Positions 23,160-36,107 of a stretch of 64,000 nt of DNA are shown piece by piece. The notes beneath the pieces are model-generated. The model saw only the letters and a program-made list of their open reading frames with translations, made no database searches and was not told where the DNA came from. A program made the translations under genes and the position numbers. The stretch is taken from contig CM075102.1 of assembly GCA_037576195.1 (NCBI GenBank), forward strand, positions 45,256,745 through 45,320,744, given 5' to 3'. The first letter of the stretch is position 1. Every line of letters starts with the position of its first letter. Source of the DNA: Phytoseiulus persimilis (Eukaryota > Arthropoda > Arachnida > Mesostigmata > Phytoseiidae).

Positions 23160-23441
23160 TTGTTGGTGGATGGACCGACCTCATGTCGGATGGAGGCGCT
23201 GGTGGTGATGACGGTCATAATATTAATAATGAAGATGAAGTCATTGGATGGATGCATTTGGCTGTCTCAATTCAGAAAGCGATCTTACCTCAGCCTTTGA
23301 TACTGCCATAAACGATGTGAAAGCAGAAGCCGAAGGAAGCCCTTTTGGGAATTCGAGAAGCACAGCTCGAACTGCGTCTGCCGTGTCAGAATATTTACAG
23401 ATGTCAAAGGAGCGTTTGGTCCTCTCTGTTCCTCGAGGTAG
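23160..23441. other. Coding-like stretch with conflicting frames and strands
   Basis: On the plus strand a frame rich in GGT, GAT and AAT codons (to about 23253) is followed by another frame starting at ATG 23248, whose first 57 codons have about 65 percent purines at position 1 against 47 and 49 percent. The switch falls on a repeated GGATGGAT, where a 4-base length change would alter frame. On the minus strand an open frame ends at a strong donor CTGAG|GTAAGATC (intron from 23288). The GGT/GAT part may be simple sequence rather than protein. Confidence 0.25.
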
Positions 23442-26400
23442 TTATGCCATTCACCCGATCATCGCGCAGTCGTTCATTGGTCGGTCTTACATTGGGCGAT
23501 CGGCTGTCCAGGCGACCGGCCGATTCGCTTCCGACACGAGTCGATTGTGTTCCGCTGTAAAGTTCGGCTTCTCGTCAATGCATAATTTAGGAGCTCGGCT
23601 CTTGCGATGACCGCCGTTTAGACCAAGTTTACGGATCGGGTTGTCACGGAAGTCCCGGCATCGCGGGTTCGCGAAGGCCGGCGGACCTGAATCGTCGTTG
23701 AGTGTTCCACAGCGACGAATCAAGTCGTCATCGTCGGTGAAGTCATCGAACATATTGGATCTGTCTCGATCGGAGCAGCAGGAAACTCATTTCGAACCGA
23801 AGATTCCGCTTTGCTTCGCGGGAGCAGGTCCGATCGCAGCGATCCACAATCGAGGGAAAACTTTCCCGGTCGAGTTCCGCGATGATGAAACGGTTCGAGG
23901 TACCGCTCTCCGACAATGACTCTCTTGGAGTCGCGCTCCTCCATGGTCTATTTTTCTCTCGTTGTAGCGGCACCCGAGAGATTTGGCCAGTTCAAGCCCT
24001 CCGTGCACGCATTCCATGACGAGCTCACATCATGCGAGTGCACTTATCACCATGAGGGGTTTCGTTGTTGCATCGTCGCATCTGAAAGCATTGTATTTAA
24101 GCGACTTTTATTCTGACGGAGCCGCGTCGAGCTCCCATGAGATCTCCCCCTCGCAGCGGCAGCAGTTTTCAACTCTTGGCCACCCCTCTCGGTCCCCACA
24201 TGTTCGGCGTCCTGCGAAGCCTTTGGCATATAATGTGCTCGCCCTCCCGAACGGATGGGCTCTGTCGTGTAATGGGCGTCGTGTAAAATTTAAGCACTGC
24301 TCCTCCCTCGTGTTGTGCTTGCCAAGGGTGGGTATTCTCGGAAATCTCTCAAATATGCGAAATTACCCCTCGAGAGCAGAAAGCGACATCACGAACCTAG
24401 AATTGAGCTGACCGCTGTCAGTCTGATAGCCGCTGCAACCTCCACTGCTACCACCCTTGTGTCCACCCCTTGTGCCGAACGCTCGTACTGAGCTCAGCAG
24501 CGGCGATCGTCTCCAACGTCTGCACTATGTCATCGTGATTGACACCGAATATTGAATTCTCTTTCCACTTCTTCCAAAGTTCAAATGATTCATGACGCGC
24601 TACACGCAACAAGCGCCTCCCATTTGTCACCCAACGGTTTTGTTCCCGGTGTTTAGAGCTGAATTTATTCGCGGCTCGAAGATGTTGTCGCGAAAACGCA
24701 CAGGATTCCTCTCGGAATCCGCTTCCATCAATTTTCGATGCAAGTTCTCGATTCGCCTTCGAACAAAACCGCCGCTCCTGGCGACCAGCGTTCTGGTTCC
24801 GGAATCCGTCCGGACCCTTGGTCAATCTGCATCGATGAATCGATTATTCTCGATGAGCGATTCCAATGAGCGATCTGCTCTCTGTGTTCTAGTAAGCCAA
24901 GAATATTGATAGCCAGCCCTTCATGCCGGCTCACCCTGGCCACACCAGACCTCCGCATTGACGCTCGTCCACTCGTTCAGTTCCTCGGTTAGCTCGAGGG
25001 CCTTATTTGGAGGAGAATGGTTCGTTTGGCCCAGGCCTCACACTCTTCTCGCATCATATCTTCTCGATTAACATTGTCTTTTCTCGGGAGTCATCCGTCC
25101 CCATCCATCCATCCACCCGAGCGTTTGCTGTTGGTTTTCCGAGCTATGGTTCGTGACTTTCCCCGGTGAACGTCGACCCCGCCAGGTTGGCGGCTCACGC
25201 AGGCCACAAAGACGCAGGCCGCGTCGTACGCATGCCTGTACGACAACCCCCGGGATAGGGGGAGAGGGAAAGGAGGAGATTAGCGCGAAGAGTGAGAGGG
25301 AGGAATGCCCTGAGCTCGATGAGTGCACACAGCTCTCGATCCTCCGCTCCTGGCGCTGCTACATCAACTCACCGAGCGTGCATTAGACGACAAAACATGT
25401 CTCGTCAAATCCTCTACGACTGTCTGTCTGCAAGCAGCAATTATGAAGGCGTCGATCTTTTCCGACCCCGAAGGGGAGGTAAATCGCTCGCAGCGCCGTG
25501 AAGATTGAAATATTATCTTTCCGGTCCCATTATGATTACACGCTAGATGTGAGTGACTCTGAGACGCAACACGGGGAGTGAGCTGCGAGAGTTTGAATGA
25601 ACGCACCGCGGAGTCGTCTCCCCAGGGGCGTTTTTTTTTGCTCGGGGCATATGCTCCGCCGCTTCTCGAGGCCGGTTATGGCGTCACCGGGAGGAATGAA
25701 CGCTTTGATAACTTCTGACACCCCCTCCTACTGCTCAGCCTGTGTTCATATCAACTTTGCTTAGCAGTCGTGGCGGCTGTAGCAACAGGGCGAGGGACCG
25801 TCACCAGCAAAGAGAGGAACGGAACACCTGGCCCTGGGAACAGTGCCGGTCTATTCAGAGCTCCGGGGAGGAGCCCCAGTCCTAATGAAGAATAGTAAAA
25901 CGAGCAGTTCACGGAACCGTTGCAACTAAAAGCTCCCATGCAGCAGTTTTGGGAAGCCCCGTTTCCTGGCGCGTCGCGCTCCATCAGCTGTTCGGCAGTC
26001 TGTGTACCTTGCACCTTGTCTGAGCTACCGCGGACGAAACAGAAAGTGGAGGAAGGCGGAACGTGACAGGCGACGCTATCGCGCACTGGGAAAACTAACT
26101 ATGAGGCTTCCCGGTTCCTGCTCTCCAACTAGCGGAGCATCCATTGCCCGGATCAGGAATTGCAAGAACTACCGAAGCATAATAGCGAGAAGATCGCGGT
26201 GTCGTCTGCAGATTTCTGGTGGCAATCACGGTGACGGAAGGCGGGCAGAGGCGCCCGGTGGAACTGAGAAATGATTGCGCTGTCGGGAGCCGCCACTGCT
26301 AGAATTTCTGTGGCGAGCACGTCTTGCAGTTCAAGGCGTCGACGGTTTACGGCGGCCGCTCGGTGATTCACAGTCGCCGTAGTTTGCCGGGCACCTTCAC

Positions 26401-27270
26401 GCCGTGGGTGCCACTGACGCGGCCGGTTGAGCGCGCGAGCGAGCGAGCGGGCTTTTACAACTGGTCAGAAAGCAAGTTCTGACTTTGGAGGCGACTCAAG
26501 GCGCTCTGGTTCCATCCTCACCCTGAGCAGCGTCCCCATTCCGTCACGCGTCGAGTCTGACTCTACTACACCCTGTGTGAGGTGGTTCAGCAATGTCTGC
26601 CCCGCTGTACGTACCTCGCAGAGACAGACAGTCCCTCCCCCCGGTCCATCTTCTCGTTCGGGGTTTTGTTGGACTCTCTCCTCCGTGACCACTCCCCTTC
26701 TCGTTCCCTGGTGGAAGAACGTGGACGGAGAGAAAAACGCCGGATGGCTATTAGTTACGCTGCATATTCGAGCGACGCCGAACCCGCGCCAATTAGCTCA
26801 GACACATTCACTGAGCGTTTCGGCTCGATAGAAATCTGGGGATAAAAAAACCGAGTGAAAACATCCCTGTACGGGAACGGAAAGCCGAACAAGAAGAAGA
26901 AGAGAAAGGTTCCGATTGTTCGCTCGCTCGCCGGTTCAACCGGTGTTTGTGCCTCGCGTCTCGTGTTTTTGTGCGACGCTCGTGTGGGTATCTGTTTGTT
27001 AATCTAAGGATCACGGTAAAGGGTTCGCCTGGCACCTCTTCAGCGGCGGCGGCGGCGAAGAGGGAAAATCAACCGGAGAATCTGTGAAGAATCCGAGGAT
27101 CTGACTCCGGGAAGCGCCGCCGCCTCGGTTGCGGTACGCGGCCGTGTACCGACCGGCATCGCTGACACCACCAACAGTTGCGGAACGTCCATTCCGAGAG
27201 AAAAAGCGAAAGAACGCGGGTCGAAGAACTTTTTCACTGCGGCCTCCGCGCGCCAGAAGAATGACGCTAC
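23442..27270. other. No gene recognised
   Basis: Nothing supported. A GCG5 run at 27043-27057 is the only clear repeat. Open frames on both strands carry no recognisable domain. Confidence 0.5.
27043..27057. repeat. (GCG)5 trinucleotide run
   Basis: Five perfect units in a GC-rich context. Confidence 0.85.
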
Positions 27271-27274
27271 CGAG

Positions 27275-27290
27275 CAGTCAGTCAGTCAGT
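27275..27290. repeat. (CAGT)4 in a period-4 island
   Basis: Four perfect CAGT units, continued to about 27350 by imperfect CAGG, CAGT and CATC units. Confidence 0.8.
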
Positions 27291-27955
27291 CATCCAGGCA
27301 CGCAGGCGAACAGGTATCCAGTTGTTCAGTCGCTCATTCAGGCACCGGCAGGAGTTTAATGGAATCATTGGCATCTTGTTCGCGTTCATCGATACCCGCG
27401 CACCGAAGACCATTATGCCGGGAGTATTTTATTATTTTCGTAATGCTTTTCATTGTTCTGCGGACGGCTCGCCTGTTGTCTTTTTGAAAGCCGGTCGCGC
27501 CCTCGAGACCAAAGTTGACCCGAATCGGTAATGACTCCGACGAAGGTGATGATGATCTTCCCAAAGCGGAATCAAGCCGGGCGGCCGCTGTGAATCAGGT
27601 GATCTGGGAATCCGTTTCCGCCGCCGCTCGAGACCATCCGGTTTAGTTCCGTGAGCTCGCCAGACCCGTCCAAACGGGGAGAACAACACTCCGTACTTGA
27701 ACAAGGCTAACAACTCCTGGGCTAACGGTTCACAGAAGACAAGCGAACGAACGAACGAGCAAGCTAGCGGAACGGCGTCGCAGAATCCAGAACTCGTGTC
27801 TCACGTACGTGCAGCTCGCACGATCGCTGCTTCGCGTGGTGCATGTACGGCTGATCCAGCGGAAACAAAAACGTTTCTGCCGCTCGTGATATGCGAGTCA
27901 CTATTGTCGCGGAACACACTGAGTCGCATCGAATGCGTGCACTCGAGGCCGATAG

Positions 27956-28077
27956 CTGATCAGCAGGTTGCGCGCGTCGTACAACAGCAGTACAATAAGC
28001 ATCATTGCGGTCCACGAAGGCGCATTCTCGCAAAAATATGAATCAGTTCCGCGGCCGGCCATCGACAACCGCCATCG
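27956..28077 (+). other. Weak candidate exon ending at a good donor
   Basis: An open frame of 40 codons plus two bases ends at CCATCG|GTAAGAGTG (intron from 28078). Its middle part is mostly purine-first codons (YNSSTISIIAVHEGAFSQKY). No convincing acceptor precedes it, because the AG at 27954-27955 lacks a pyrimidine tract. Confidence 0.18.
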
Positions 28078-31000
28078 GTAAGAGTGATCATTCGACATGA
28101 GCAAGCGAAAAGACGAGAGGAACGAAACATTCTCGCAGCACAGGAAGAGGACATCACGCGATTCCTGGTGATACTGTGAAGGCTCGGCGTGTTCCTGACG
28201 TTCACCAGAATCTCGGTGTCGAGCACGGATCTCCGGTGAAGGCCGCCGGCACAAGCCCGAAGATGGAGCCAGTGCGTCCATCGGTGGCATCGGGTATTTC
28301 ATGAGCCCAGGTTAGGTGCGCAGCTGTATTTACGTGAAGATGTATTTAGCGAACGCGTCCTCCAGAACAACGACCTTGGAACTGCCTTCCACCTCGTCGG
28401 CACTCCAAAATCAGAGATCGACGCTGGAAATCGATGGAACCGTCGATGGACAGCATCTTCCCTAAACACAAGAAACGAGGAAAATCGCTGAGCAATAATG
28501 ATAAGCCTCAAGAAAGGCGCACAAGGAAAATGAATGGCATGCTTTGAATTGGGCAAGCCCCGACGGTCGATTCGATCAGTTTTTATGAACTTCCACAGGT
28601 GACCTCTGATCACAATGGCCAGTCAGCGAGCTAAACATCATTATAACTAGTCTGGCCGCTCGCGAGCCCGCGGCGAGCAACCGATTAAGCTGTTCAATCG
28701 GGGAGCAGCAGCGGCGACCGCTATAATTCAAACCTCAGATTGTTAGTTTTGTTGTTGTGTTGTCGCAGTTTTGACGCTCTTGCAATCAGGCACTGGACGC
28801 GAGCGCAGGTCTGCTTGCAGCATATCTTGCGGTCATTCCAGCCGTGGGTTATGCCGGGACGCGTTTGATGGTTTCGCCGCTGGATGGTGAGATTAGAAAA
28901 TGCGTTCCGTCTGGGGCCGGAGGCCGAGCTAACTAGTCGGAGACGGTGGAGTACTGAGAGGGGGATCTTCATCGTGGCATGTGTTCTAGAATATCGGCCA
29001 ACATCGGATGATCGAGAATAAACCAACGCTTAAAGGAAGCGTAGTCACATCTGCCGCTGCCCAGGGCATTCCTGCAGGATGGGAGAATAAAAAATCTCGC
29101 AGACGGAGAATCTTTGAAGAGCTCCGTATTGGGAACCTCGCTCACTCACTCGCTCGCGAACACCTTCCAAGCCTCTGTTCCTCGGGCTGCTTTCCCTCAT
29201 TCTGCTCATTCTCATCGTTCCCCGCAAGTCGCTCCTCTTTTCGGCAGTCCTGGGAACCGCTGTTCCCTCGGCTGGCGTTTCGATACCTGCGACACGTTCT
29301 GTTCCCATCGAGAACGATGGCGATGATGCGCTACCTTGGCGGAGAGGATGATAGAATCCTCTGCGAGGAACAGAGACGATTGTTCCACAGGTCAGCGTGG
29401 AAATATAGAGAATCGGGAGGGCCTCTCAGGAATAGGATCGACCCGCTCACGTTCGCTCCCCATGCCGACAGTTCCGATGCTCTGGAAAGGCAGGAGAGTA
29501 GGACGGCTCTTAGCTGTCATGCCAGGAAGGAAGGGGGTAGGCTCCAGTTTTGCTGATCTGAATTCTGATACGGATTCGACGGTGAAACTTCCGTTGATAT
29601 ATAGAGTTTGACCAAAGTTCTCCGCTACTGAATTTCCAAGTGGGAAAGATGGCCTTGAAATCCATAAGCTCCCTTCAGACCCCAGGATCACGAAACAGGG
29701 CTGTGCGCGAGGACATCGGAGCTTCAGAGACCGCTTTCCTCCCCCGGTGCTTGATGGCTCCGAATGCGAAGAAAACGACGGCTCCATCCAGCGCCTGGGG
29801 CGTTTCCAAGTAGTCGTCTCGAAACGATGAACGATGTCTGTCCTCGAGCTCGGCTGACTAGAGCCCCAGCATCCGGTCCGCCATCTGCGGATGAAGTCCG
29901 CCGCAATTAAAAGAGCAGCACCGTGAAGATTGGCTGACAAACTGCCGCGACACTGACAAGGATTAGAGCGAGTCCGAATGAATTCGATCCCAGGAGGAGC
30001 AGCGCGGTGAAAAAATCGAACTTTGGAACACGCGCCGCCAGCAGCCCGACCTTCATGGACTGAGCCTCACGCAACCAACAGATGGAAAAACGATGAACAG
30101 TGATCTGAGCTGATCGCCTCGATAGTCGCCCTTCGGTCCGGGTTTCACTCGACAGCAGCTGCAGGAGCACAAACAAGAACACTTTGGCAAACTTGTTCCA
30201 AGCCCGTTGTTCGTTCCTGTCCGTTCTGCGTGTTCCGCGATAATGATCGTCCTCGAGAAGAATCCGGCGGTTACGGATGAGAAGCTTCAAACCCTTTGAA
30301 ATTTTGTGGCCGCGTGCTTATTCCGAATGGTCGTGTTATTACGCATTAGCTCTGAAGAGCGTATCGCGTCTGATGTCATATTTCCGTTGCAACCTCCTCC
30401 TCGCACTTGTACTTTCTTCGAAGCCTTCTGTTGGTTCCTCTCTGCTCCCGCCGGGACGCAGCCGCGATTTCGAAGCTGCTTTCAGCTTCCAAAATGTGGG
30501 TCGTCGCCCCTACATAAACTCGTTGTCTTGTAATGAACATCGTGTCTTCCGCTGTTGTAATCCCACTTGGACCCTCCAATGCGAGGCGTTTTTTGGACTG
30601 TTCCATGCGCGCGCAGTTTGTATGTTAATCTGAGCAATAAGCGATGCGGTCCTTTTGTTCGGGTGGACCGGCGCGGCAGCCCGCCATTTGGTGCACCTCG
30701 ATGTATTCCTCCGCAATGTTTCGGTTTGCATCGACGCTCAATTCCTCCCGTCTGGGAGTTTTACCGACGCTGCATTTGTTCACAGCCGGCCGAAAGCGCA
30801 CTCCGGGAGAAGAGTAAATGATGATCGAGGATAACTGTGTGGGCGTCGATCAACGCTAGTCGATCTGCGCGGTCTCCGGGAACAACTTCCTCCGTATATG
30901 GCGCAGCTGAGGGTTTTCGAGGGATTTGGGAACGAAAGGGGGGATGGGGGCGGCTTGCATGGATCGCTGTCGGACGCTGTGGAAAAACGGCCTACTAGTG

Positions 31001-31620
31001 GGTACGATGTGACGAAAAGATATTCCGCTCAGCCCGAGCAGAAGGTGAAAATCGGGCCGCAAAACGCTGCTGAATCGATGGGCGGCCGAACTGTTGTCTG
31101 ATCCGAAACGTCGTCTGGTCGCCGCGATGGATGAATTGCGACTACGTCCTTGCTTCGAGTTGAAGCGAAGACGACAATGACTGTCTGGCGAAAACCGCGG
31201 CCGACGGTGTCGCTGCCGGCCGACCGTGGCCGAACCGAATGAAGAAAAGCCAAAAGTGCCAAGTTACTGATGTGGTCCCGCGGCGGTGTCGATAAGTTTT
31301 CTCCGCATTGCTCAACGCCGCACTTCGCTCTTCGGAGACTTTCATCGTCTGGTGATACAGCTCTACCGATGACCTCACTCCGCTGTCGACCAAAACAGCT
31401 CATCATTAGGGGTTCATGTGTGAAGCGAAAAAACGTTCTCGATCCAGAAGAGCCGTTCTTAACACCGTTCCAGTGTGGGAAGGGTCGCTCTAGAAATCCT
31501 GTCCCAGGGCCCGTTGGCAATCTTGGCTATGGGCCCGCCTTTGAATCCTCGTCGTACAGTTTTCTCCTTCTACTCCGATGACGAAACTCGAGTTGCTTCA
31601 ATTTCGGACCTAGCTCGAGT
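28078..31620. other. No gene recognised
   Basis: No supported gene. Acceptor-like tracts end at AG 28767-28768 and 30470-30471, but the frames after them are not coding-like. Confidence 0.5.
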
Positions 31621-31645
31621 TCTGATGGATCCAAGCCCTCACGAG

Positions 31646-31670
31646 CTTCTGTTCTTTCCAGGTGAGTTGG
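31646..31670 (+). promoter_or_regulatory. Textbook recursive (ratchet) splice site
   Basis: CTTCTGTTCTTTCCAG is joined directly to GTGAGTTG: a strong 3' splice site (AG at 31660-31661) immediately followed by a strong 5' splice site (GT at 31662-31663). This zero-length-exon arrangement is the signature of ratchet points known from long Drosophila introns. The alternative, a coding exon ending at this donor (open frame 31474-31661), is less likely because codon position 1 is only about 48 percent purine. Confidence 0.5.
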
Positions 31671-32049
31671 ACAACGCCCGACGCTGTGGATTCTCGAGAT
31701 CTCCATTTTCGAGAATAAACGCATCCAGGCTCCTGCGGCGCAGTCCGCGGAAAACGCCGCTAAAAATAGGCTGGTCCATTCGAAACATGGTTTTGGGAGT
31801 GGGAGTAGTTGTGAGGAGAAAGAAGGAAGAGCGATTTTCTCGTCGAGCGATCAAGATCAGCCATCTGCCACTGATGGCGGTTGATTGATTTTTTGAGATG
31901 AGGTGCTCTACTCCTCTCTTCGCGGCTCGGGACTTGGCTCGAGTCCTTGGGGTAGTCTCGTCGCTCGCCGAGCAGCCGACCAAAATGTCTGGCAAAACAC
32001 AGCGTACGTCGAATGTTCTCTTTTCTTCTCCCCCTCTCTTGACATAAAC
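31671..32049. other. No gene recognised
   Basis: Nothing supported in this stretch. Confidence 0.5.
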
Positions 32050-32170
32050 GACCTCCGGACCGCCAACCAACCAACATCACCACCGCCAGACCGTCCGGTC
32101 ATCCCACAGAGGAACCCGCAGACCATCCGAACCAACGGAGCAAACGACCACTGAACGAACGAAGTAACAC
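32050..32170. repeat. Period-4 degenerate repeat island (CCAA/CCGA)
   Basis: Imperfect CCAA, CCGC, GTCC and ACCG tetramers without one dominant unit. No coding frame is supported. Confidence 0.6.
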
Positions 32171-32348
32171 ACCTACAAACAGGTTCTTTGAACAATCGAA
32201 TTCGGTGCAATTCCTGGGTCTTCGCCCTCCGCGACCTGCGGTTCCTCTTCCGCGCGTCATTGGAGTCAGCAGGGGATATTCATTCGGACTGATACTTTTC
32301 TCTCGAAGAAAAACGTCGAGTCGTGTTCGACTCAGCTGCTCGCTACAT

Positions 32349-32363
32349 CGACGACGACGACGA
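32349..32363. repeat. (CGA)5 trinucleotide run
   Basis: Five perfect units. Confidence 0.85.
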
Positions 32364-32559
32364 CGGAAAATACGGCTGTGGCAGATGTCACGCCAGCATT
32401 TGCCGGATGTTCCTCGGACGGAAGTGGACTCGACGGAGGCCGTTACAGTCTCAGTCAAGCGCACAGTATACGCTGTCCAGCCCGGCCGGGGAAACGACCC
32501 GATTTCCTCCCCTTTCCGAGCCCGGAGTGGGGCGCGTTTCCCAAGTCGACGTTTGAACT

Positions 32560-32715
32560 GACCATGAAGCCAGTCGAGCATCCACTGCACCGGCCGAACA
32601 ACTGGCCAACCTGACGACCGACTGACCAAGGAGGCACCCAGAGGGCCGCCGACCATCCATCCGAGCGAGCAAGAAGGGCGCCTGCAGGCGGTCAGGTTGG
32701 GACGGACGGCCAGCC
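32560..32715. repeat. Period-4 degenerate repeat island (CCGA/CCAG)
   Basis: Imperfect tetramers including GGCCAGCCAGCCAGG near 32707. A minus-strand open frame of 233 codons (32099-32800) crosses it and owes its Trp/Leu-rich look to the repeat. Confidence 0.6.
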
Positions 32716-34189
32716 AGCCAGGCAAGAAAGAAGCTCCTACGACTGCGAATCCAAGTCTGTTCGGCTCCTCTGTAACAGGTAGCTTAGTTTGTGTGTCCAA
32801 GCGAGCTGTTTATACAGCAGCGGAGACGTCATTAGGAGTCCCCGGACCCAGACTCTCTCCTTATTCCTCTCCTGCTCGGCCATCTTTTGCGTTATTTCCT
32901 TTACTCTCTTGCGCCTGAGCTGCTCCTGTAACACTTCTCGGTCTTGCGTTCGGTGGGCAGTAGGACGAATAATTCTAAGGAGCTCGCTCAAGGCGTATAT
33001 CATGAGACATCAAGCTCAGGTCGAGGACCGGGATCATTCCAGCTGCCGATCCGGGACCTTTCCGGGTATTGGGCCATCCGAACCTTGTCGTCTGCGCTGC
33101 CTTCCTTCGCTCCCGCAAATTTTCCAACGACACCGGGTCGAGTGCCTTTCGAGCTCGAGGCGGATATTCGTAGAGATACTCAAAATCTTTCATCGTTCAT
33201 GCCCGACTGTGCTCAAGAGCCTTTTCTAGTTTTGAGTGGAAGAGCGGCGATGTTACATGTGCAGGACTGGCATCCTTGGTTGTGACCCACTCCACACAGT
33301 TCCACGCATGGAACACAGTTCATCGAAACCCTCTTCACTGATACCTCCCCTTTATTTGTCGTGGAGAGCTTACAAAGGGTTTGCATTGGTTCTTGGTCTC
33401 CGCCGGCAAACGGTACTCGATGCGTTCTCCCAGCCCGTCAAGTTGGATCGGATTTCTCCACGTTTCGGGGAAAAGAACAAGCTAATGGCGTTAGTTTTGA
33501 AGAGTTTAGTCAAGGTCGCATTCTCCTGATAGATCAGCTTCCCACTCTTTTGAGGAATTCACTCGCTTCATCCTATTTTGGGGAATGGCACCTGTGGATC
33601 GATTCCCGTTCCGTTTCAGGAGTTCGCGGGAATCGGAGCCTTTTGAAGCCCGAAAATTGAACCTCCAGGCACTTTGAGGGGACCTGTCGGTCGGCTGCGG
33701 GCACTGCGGGTTTCGGTTTCACGACGAGCATTCTGCAGTCTTCGCGTGATGTCTGGTCGTTCAATCGTATCGTATCGAACAGAACAGGAAAGCGAACATT
33801 ATCCGCTGTGACTATTGGAAATATCGACCCCGATCCTTATAATGGTGGTGCTGGTGATCGGTCCGTGTCGAGTTCTGACGCTCCTGCAGCTGATATCGTC
33901 TCCATTTCTTGGCGCTGTCGGCTCGGAGGAGTATGTCCGTCTGGTTTTGTATGTGATCCTGTGTTTGTATGCGCGTGTGTCGCCATGAGATCTTGTATTC
34001 CGCCTCTCGAGGAGCCGTCCGATCATATAAACCACGCCTCCGTTCGGGAGTCGCCCGGGACAAGAAGATGCCATCCCGTCCAGCTATCCGCTTACTCCTC
34101 CGTCGTCGTCGTCGTTCGGTGGTTCGCCTATTCATTCATCGGGCGACGAGTGGAGTATCATAGCCAATCTGTGTGCCCACCCAATACGA
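32716..34189. other. No gene recognised
   Basis: No supported gene or repeat of note. Confidence 0.5.
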
Positions 34190-34200
34190 CCCCCCCCCCC
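34190..34200. repeat. C11 homopolymer
   Basis: Eleven consecutive C followed by TCCCC. Confidence 0.85.
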
Positions 34201-34420
34201 TCCCCGAACCGGGGCTTCGAAACCATTAATTCGAGAACTAATTCGACGGAACGTTTCGGAGGCGAATCATGGGTGTGCAATGAAAAATCTCCGATGATAG
34301 AACCGGCGCGCGGTGGGAGCAAATAGAAAAGTTCGCCACGGTGGCGGTTGGCGAAAAATATCCACATTTTCAAGTAGAAACGTGATCTCGCCGATCCAGC
34401 GATGGCAGTTACAGCAGCGG

Positions 34421-34479
34421 CAACAACAACAACAAGTTGAAAGGCCTGGAGCAGATGCCGTTCTTGCTGCTGCTGCTGC
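34421..34479. repeat. (CAA)5 and (TGC)5 trinucleotide runs
   Basis: (CAA)5 at 34421-34435 and (TGC)5 at 34465-34479 lie 29 bases apart. Read in frame they would give glutamine- or alanine-rich peptides, but neither flank is coding-like. Confidence 0.75.
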
Positions 34480-34480
34480 A

Positions 34481-36050
34481 GATGGATCTGACAACAATGT
34501 TCGTCTCCGTTTCTGTGAGAGCGAAAGCGAACCGTGGGTGAAGTTGGTCGCAAGCATTTTTAGCCGAGCGCAAGCCACTCCAAGAACAGAAACTCCCGAC
34601 GCAGGGACGATCCAAAAACAGCCTGCAGCACAGAGGGCTCGCAGCACACGGAGCCGCCGCTTCAACACCGGACCGCCACTGTAGATGGAATTTCTAATCT
34701 CCAAGGTATTTGATACCTCGGGGGAATAATACTCGCCGGCCATGCAGTGGCGGTGGCAGTAGTAGTAGTTGTATTATTTGCCTCCGTCTCGAGGAACGCT
34801 CGGACAGGCCGGGGTTTATTCAACGAAGATCGAACAGGGAAAGAGGTTCTTCCCTGGTTTCTTCTCTGATCGACACCATGCAACATCAACTAACCGAGCG
34901 CTCAGAGTGCGGTTCAGACCGCGTGCCAGCGTAGGGAGCGCGGCCTCGGAGGTCGGCTCGTTCAAAATCCACGAGACCTATTGTCTCCACGCTTCCTGAC
35001 TTTCCGCAGTGAAGGTTGTACACTTCCCCATGGAACGGGCAGCACCGAGGTTTAGTGTTCGAGACCTCGCTCCCGCGCCTCTTGAGAGGAAATCGCGGAA
35101 AGTCGTCGTAGGTGAAGAGACCGATTCGAGTGCAGCGGAGCGCTCGGAGAGAATTCAATTCAAACTCCGGTGTTCGTCGTCTTGGCTCGTGACATCCGAA
35201 CGGACACAGGCTGCGCGCGGTGATCCGTTCAGGGAACAGCCGAAAGTCCGCGTTCCAAGCGGCGGAATAAAAGCCCTATGCGGCTGATGCCTAATTTTTC
35301 ACCGAAACGTTCCTGAAGAAGCCGGTCCTGGGTCCGCAACGCGTGCGACCTCCCTCCGCGTTATGACGCCGGCTTCCCCTCCAGCTTGTTCCCCCGTATT
35401 GAAAGAACTTGGATGAGTGAGTGATACGATCAAATGCTTTTGATTTGAATGAGCACTGTTCGACCGCCCGCCCGGCCATGGATGGCGCAATGGTTTGATG
35501 GCCAAACTACGATCGACGAGCAGCCATTGGTTGGGCATTTGAGTAGGGTCCACTTTGCAACTGAATGACATAACGGCTCTGTGGCAAGTCGGCGCTGCCT
35601 CTTCCCTCTGACTACTTGATTCCCTGTCTGTTCCGGCATCGCCCGAATCGGTCCGCGGCTTCGACCGCCGGTCCGAGCTGCTTGTCTCGGTCTGTATCTC
35701 ATTTTTCTGTCTCGTTGGGGACGATGTGTACTCTGTTGGGCTCCTTTCGACATTTCTTCTATTTTCGCCGTGTTCTCGTTTCTGCTCCGTGCATTCTCGT
35801 CCGGGTGGCTCAGCAAACAGTTCAACCGACGCTGTTCAGACCGATGCGCTCGCATCCGGCGGGGGGAATCTCCGACTTCCAGTTTCTAGAGGGGGAGGGA
35901 GAAACGGGGAAGAGGGAATTCGTTCGCGGTTCTCGAGACTCTCGAGTCGATGTTTCGTTTACCCGGCCTCCCCTCCTCCGGTTGTTACCCCCGAGCAAGT
36001 GAACGAGCGAACAAGCAGCACCGAACCCCCTGATGAGGCTTGCGTCATGT
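34481..36050. other. No gene recognised
   Basis: No supported gene. A GGCGCAATGG string near 35485 resembles a tRNA A box but has no B box. Confidence 0.5.
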
Positions 36051-36054
36051 TTCG

Positions 36055-36107
36055 CCATATATAACTGTACCATGAGGCCATATATAATACACGTCTAGAC
36101 CATATGG
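36055..36107. promoter_or_regulatory. Triple CCATAT motif cluster
   Basis: CCATATATAA occurs at 36055-36064 and again at 36078-36087, 23 bp apart, and CCATATGG follows at 36100-36107. The first two combine a TATA-like string with a partial CArG box. A TATAAA lies at 36143-36148. No initiator or coding start was found at the expected spacing, so promoter function is only a suggestion. Confidence 0.25.

Noticed and set aside
31474-31661. Possible exon ending at the GTGAGT donor
   Set aside because: Codon position 1 is only about 48 percent purine, so I prefer the recursive splice-site reading.
32099-32800. 233-codon minus-strand open frame with Trp/Leu-rich repeats
   Set aside because: The repetitive peptide comes from period-4 repeat islands on the same DNA.
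35484-35560. tRNA A-box-like GGCGCAATGG
   Set aside because: No B box at the right distance and no cloverleaf pairing.
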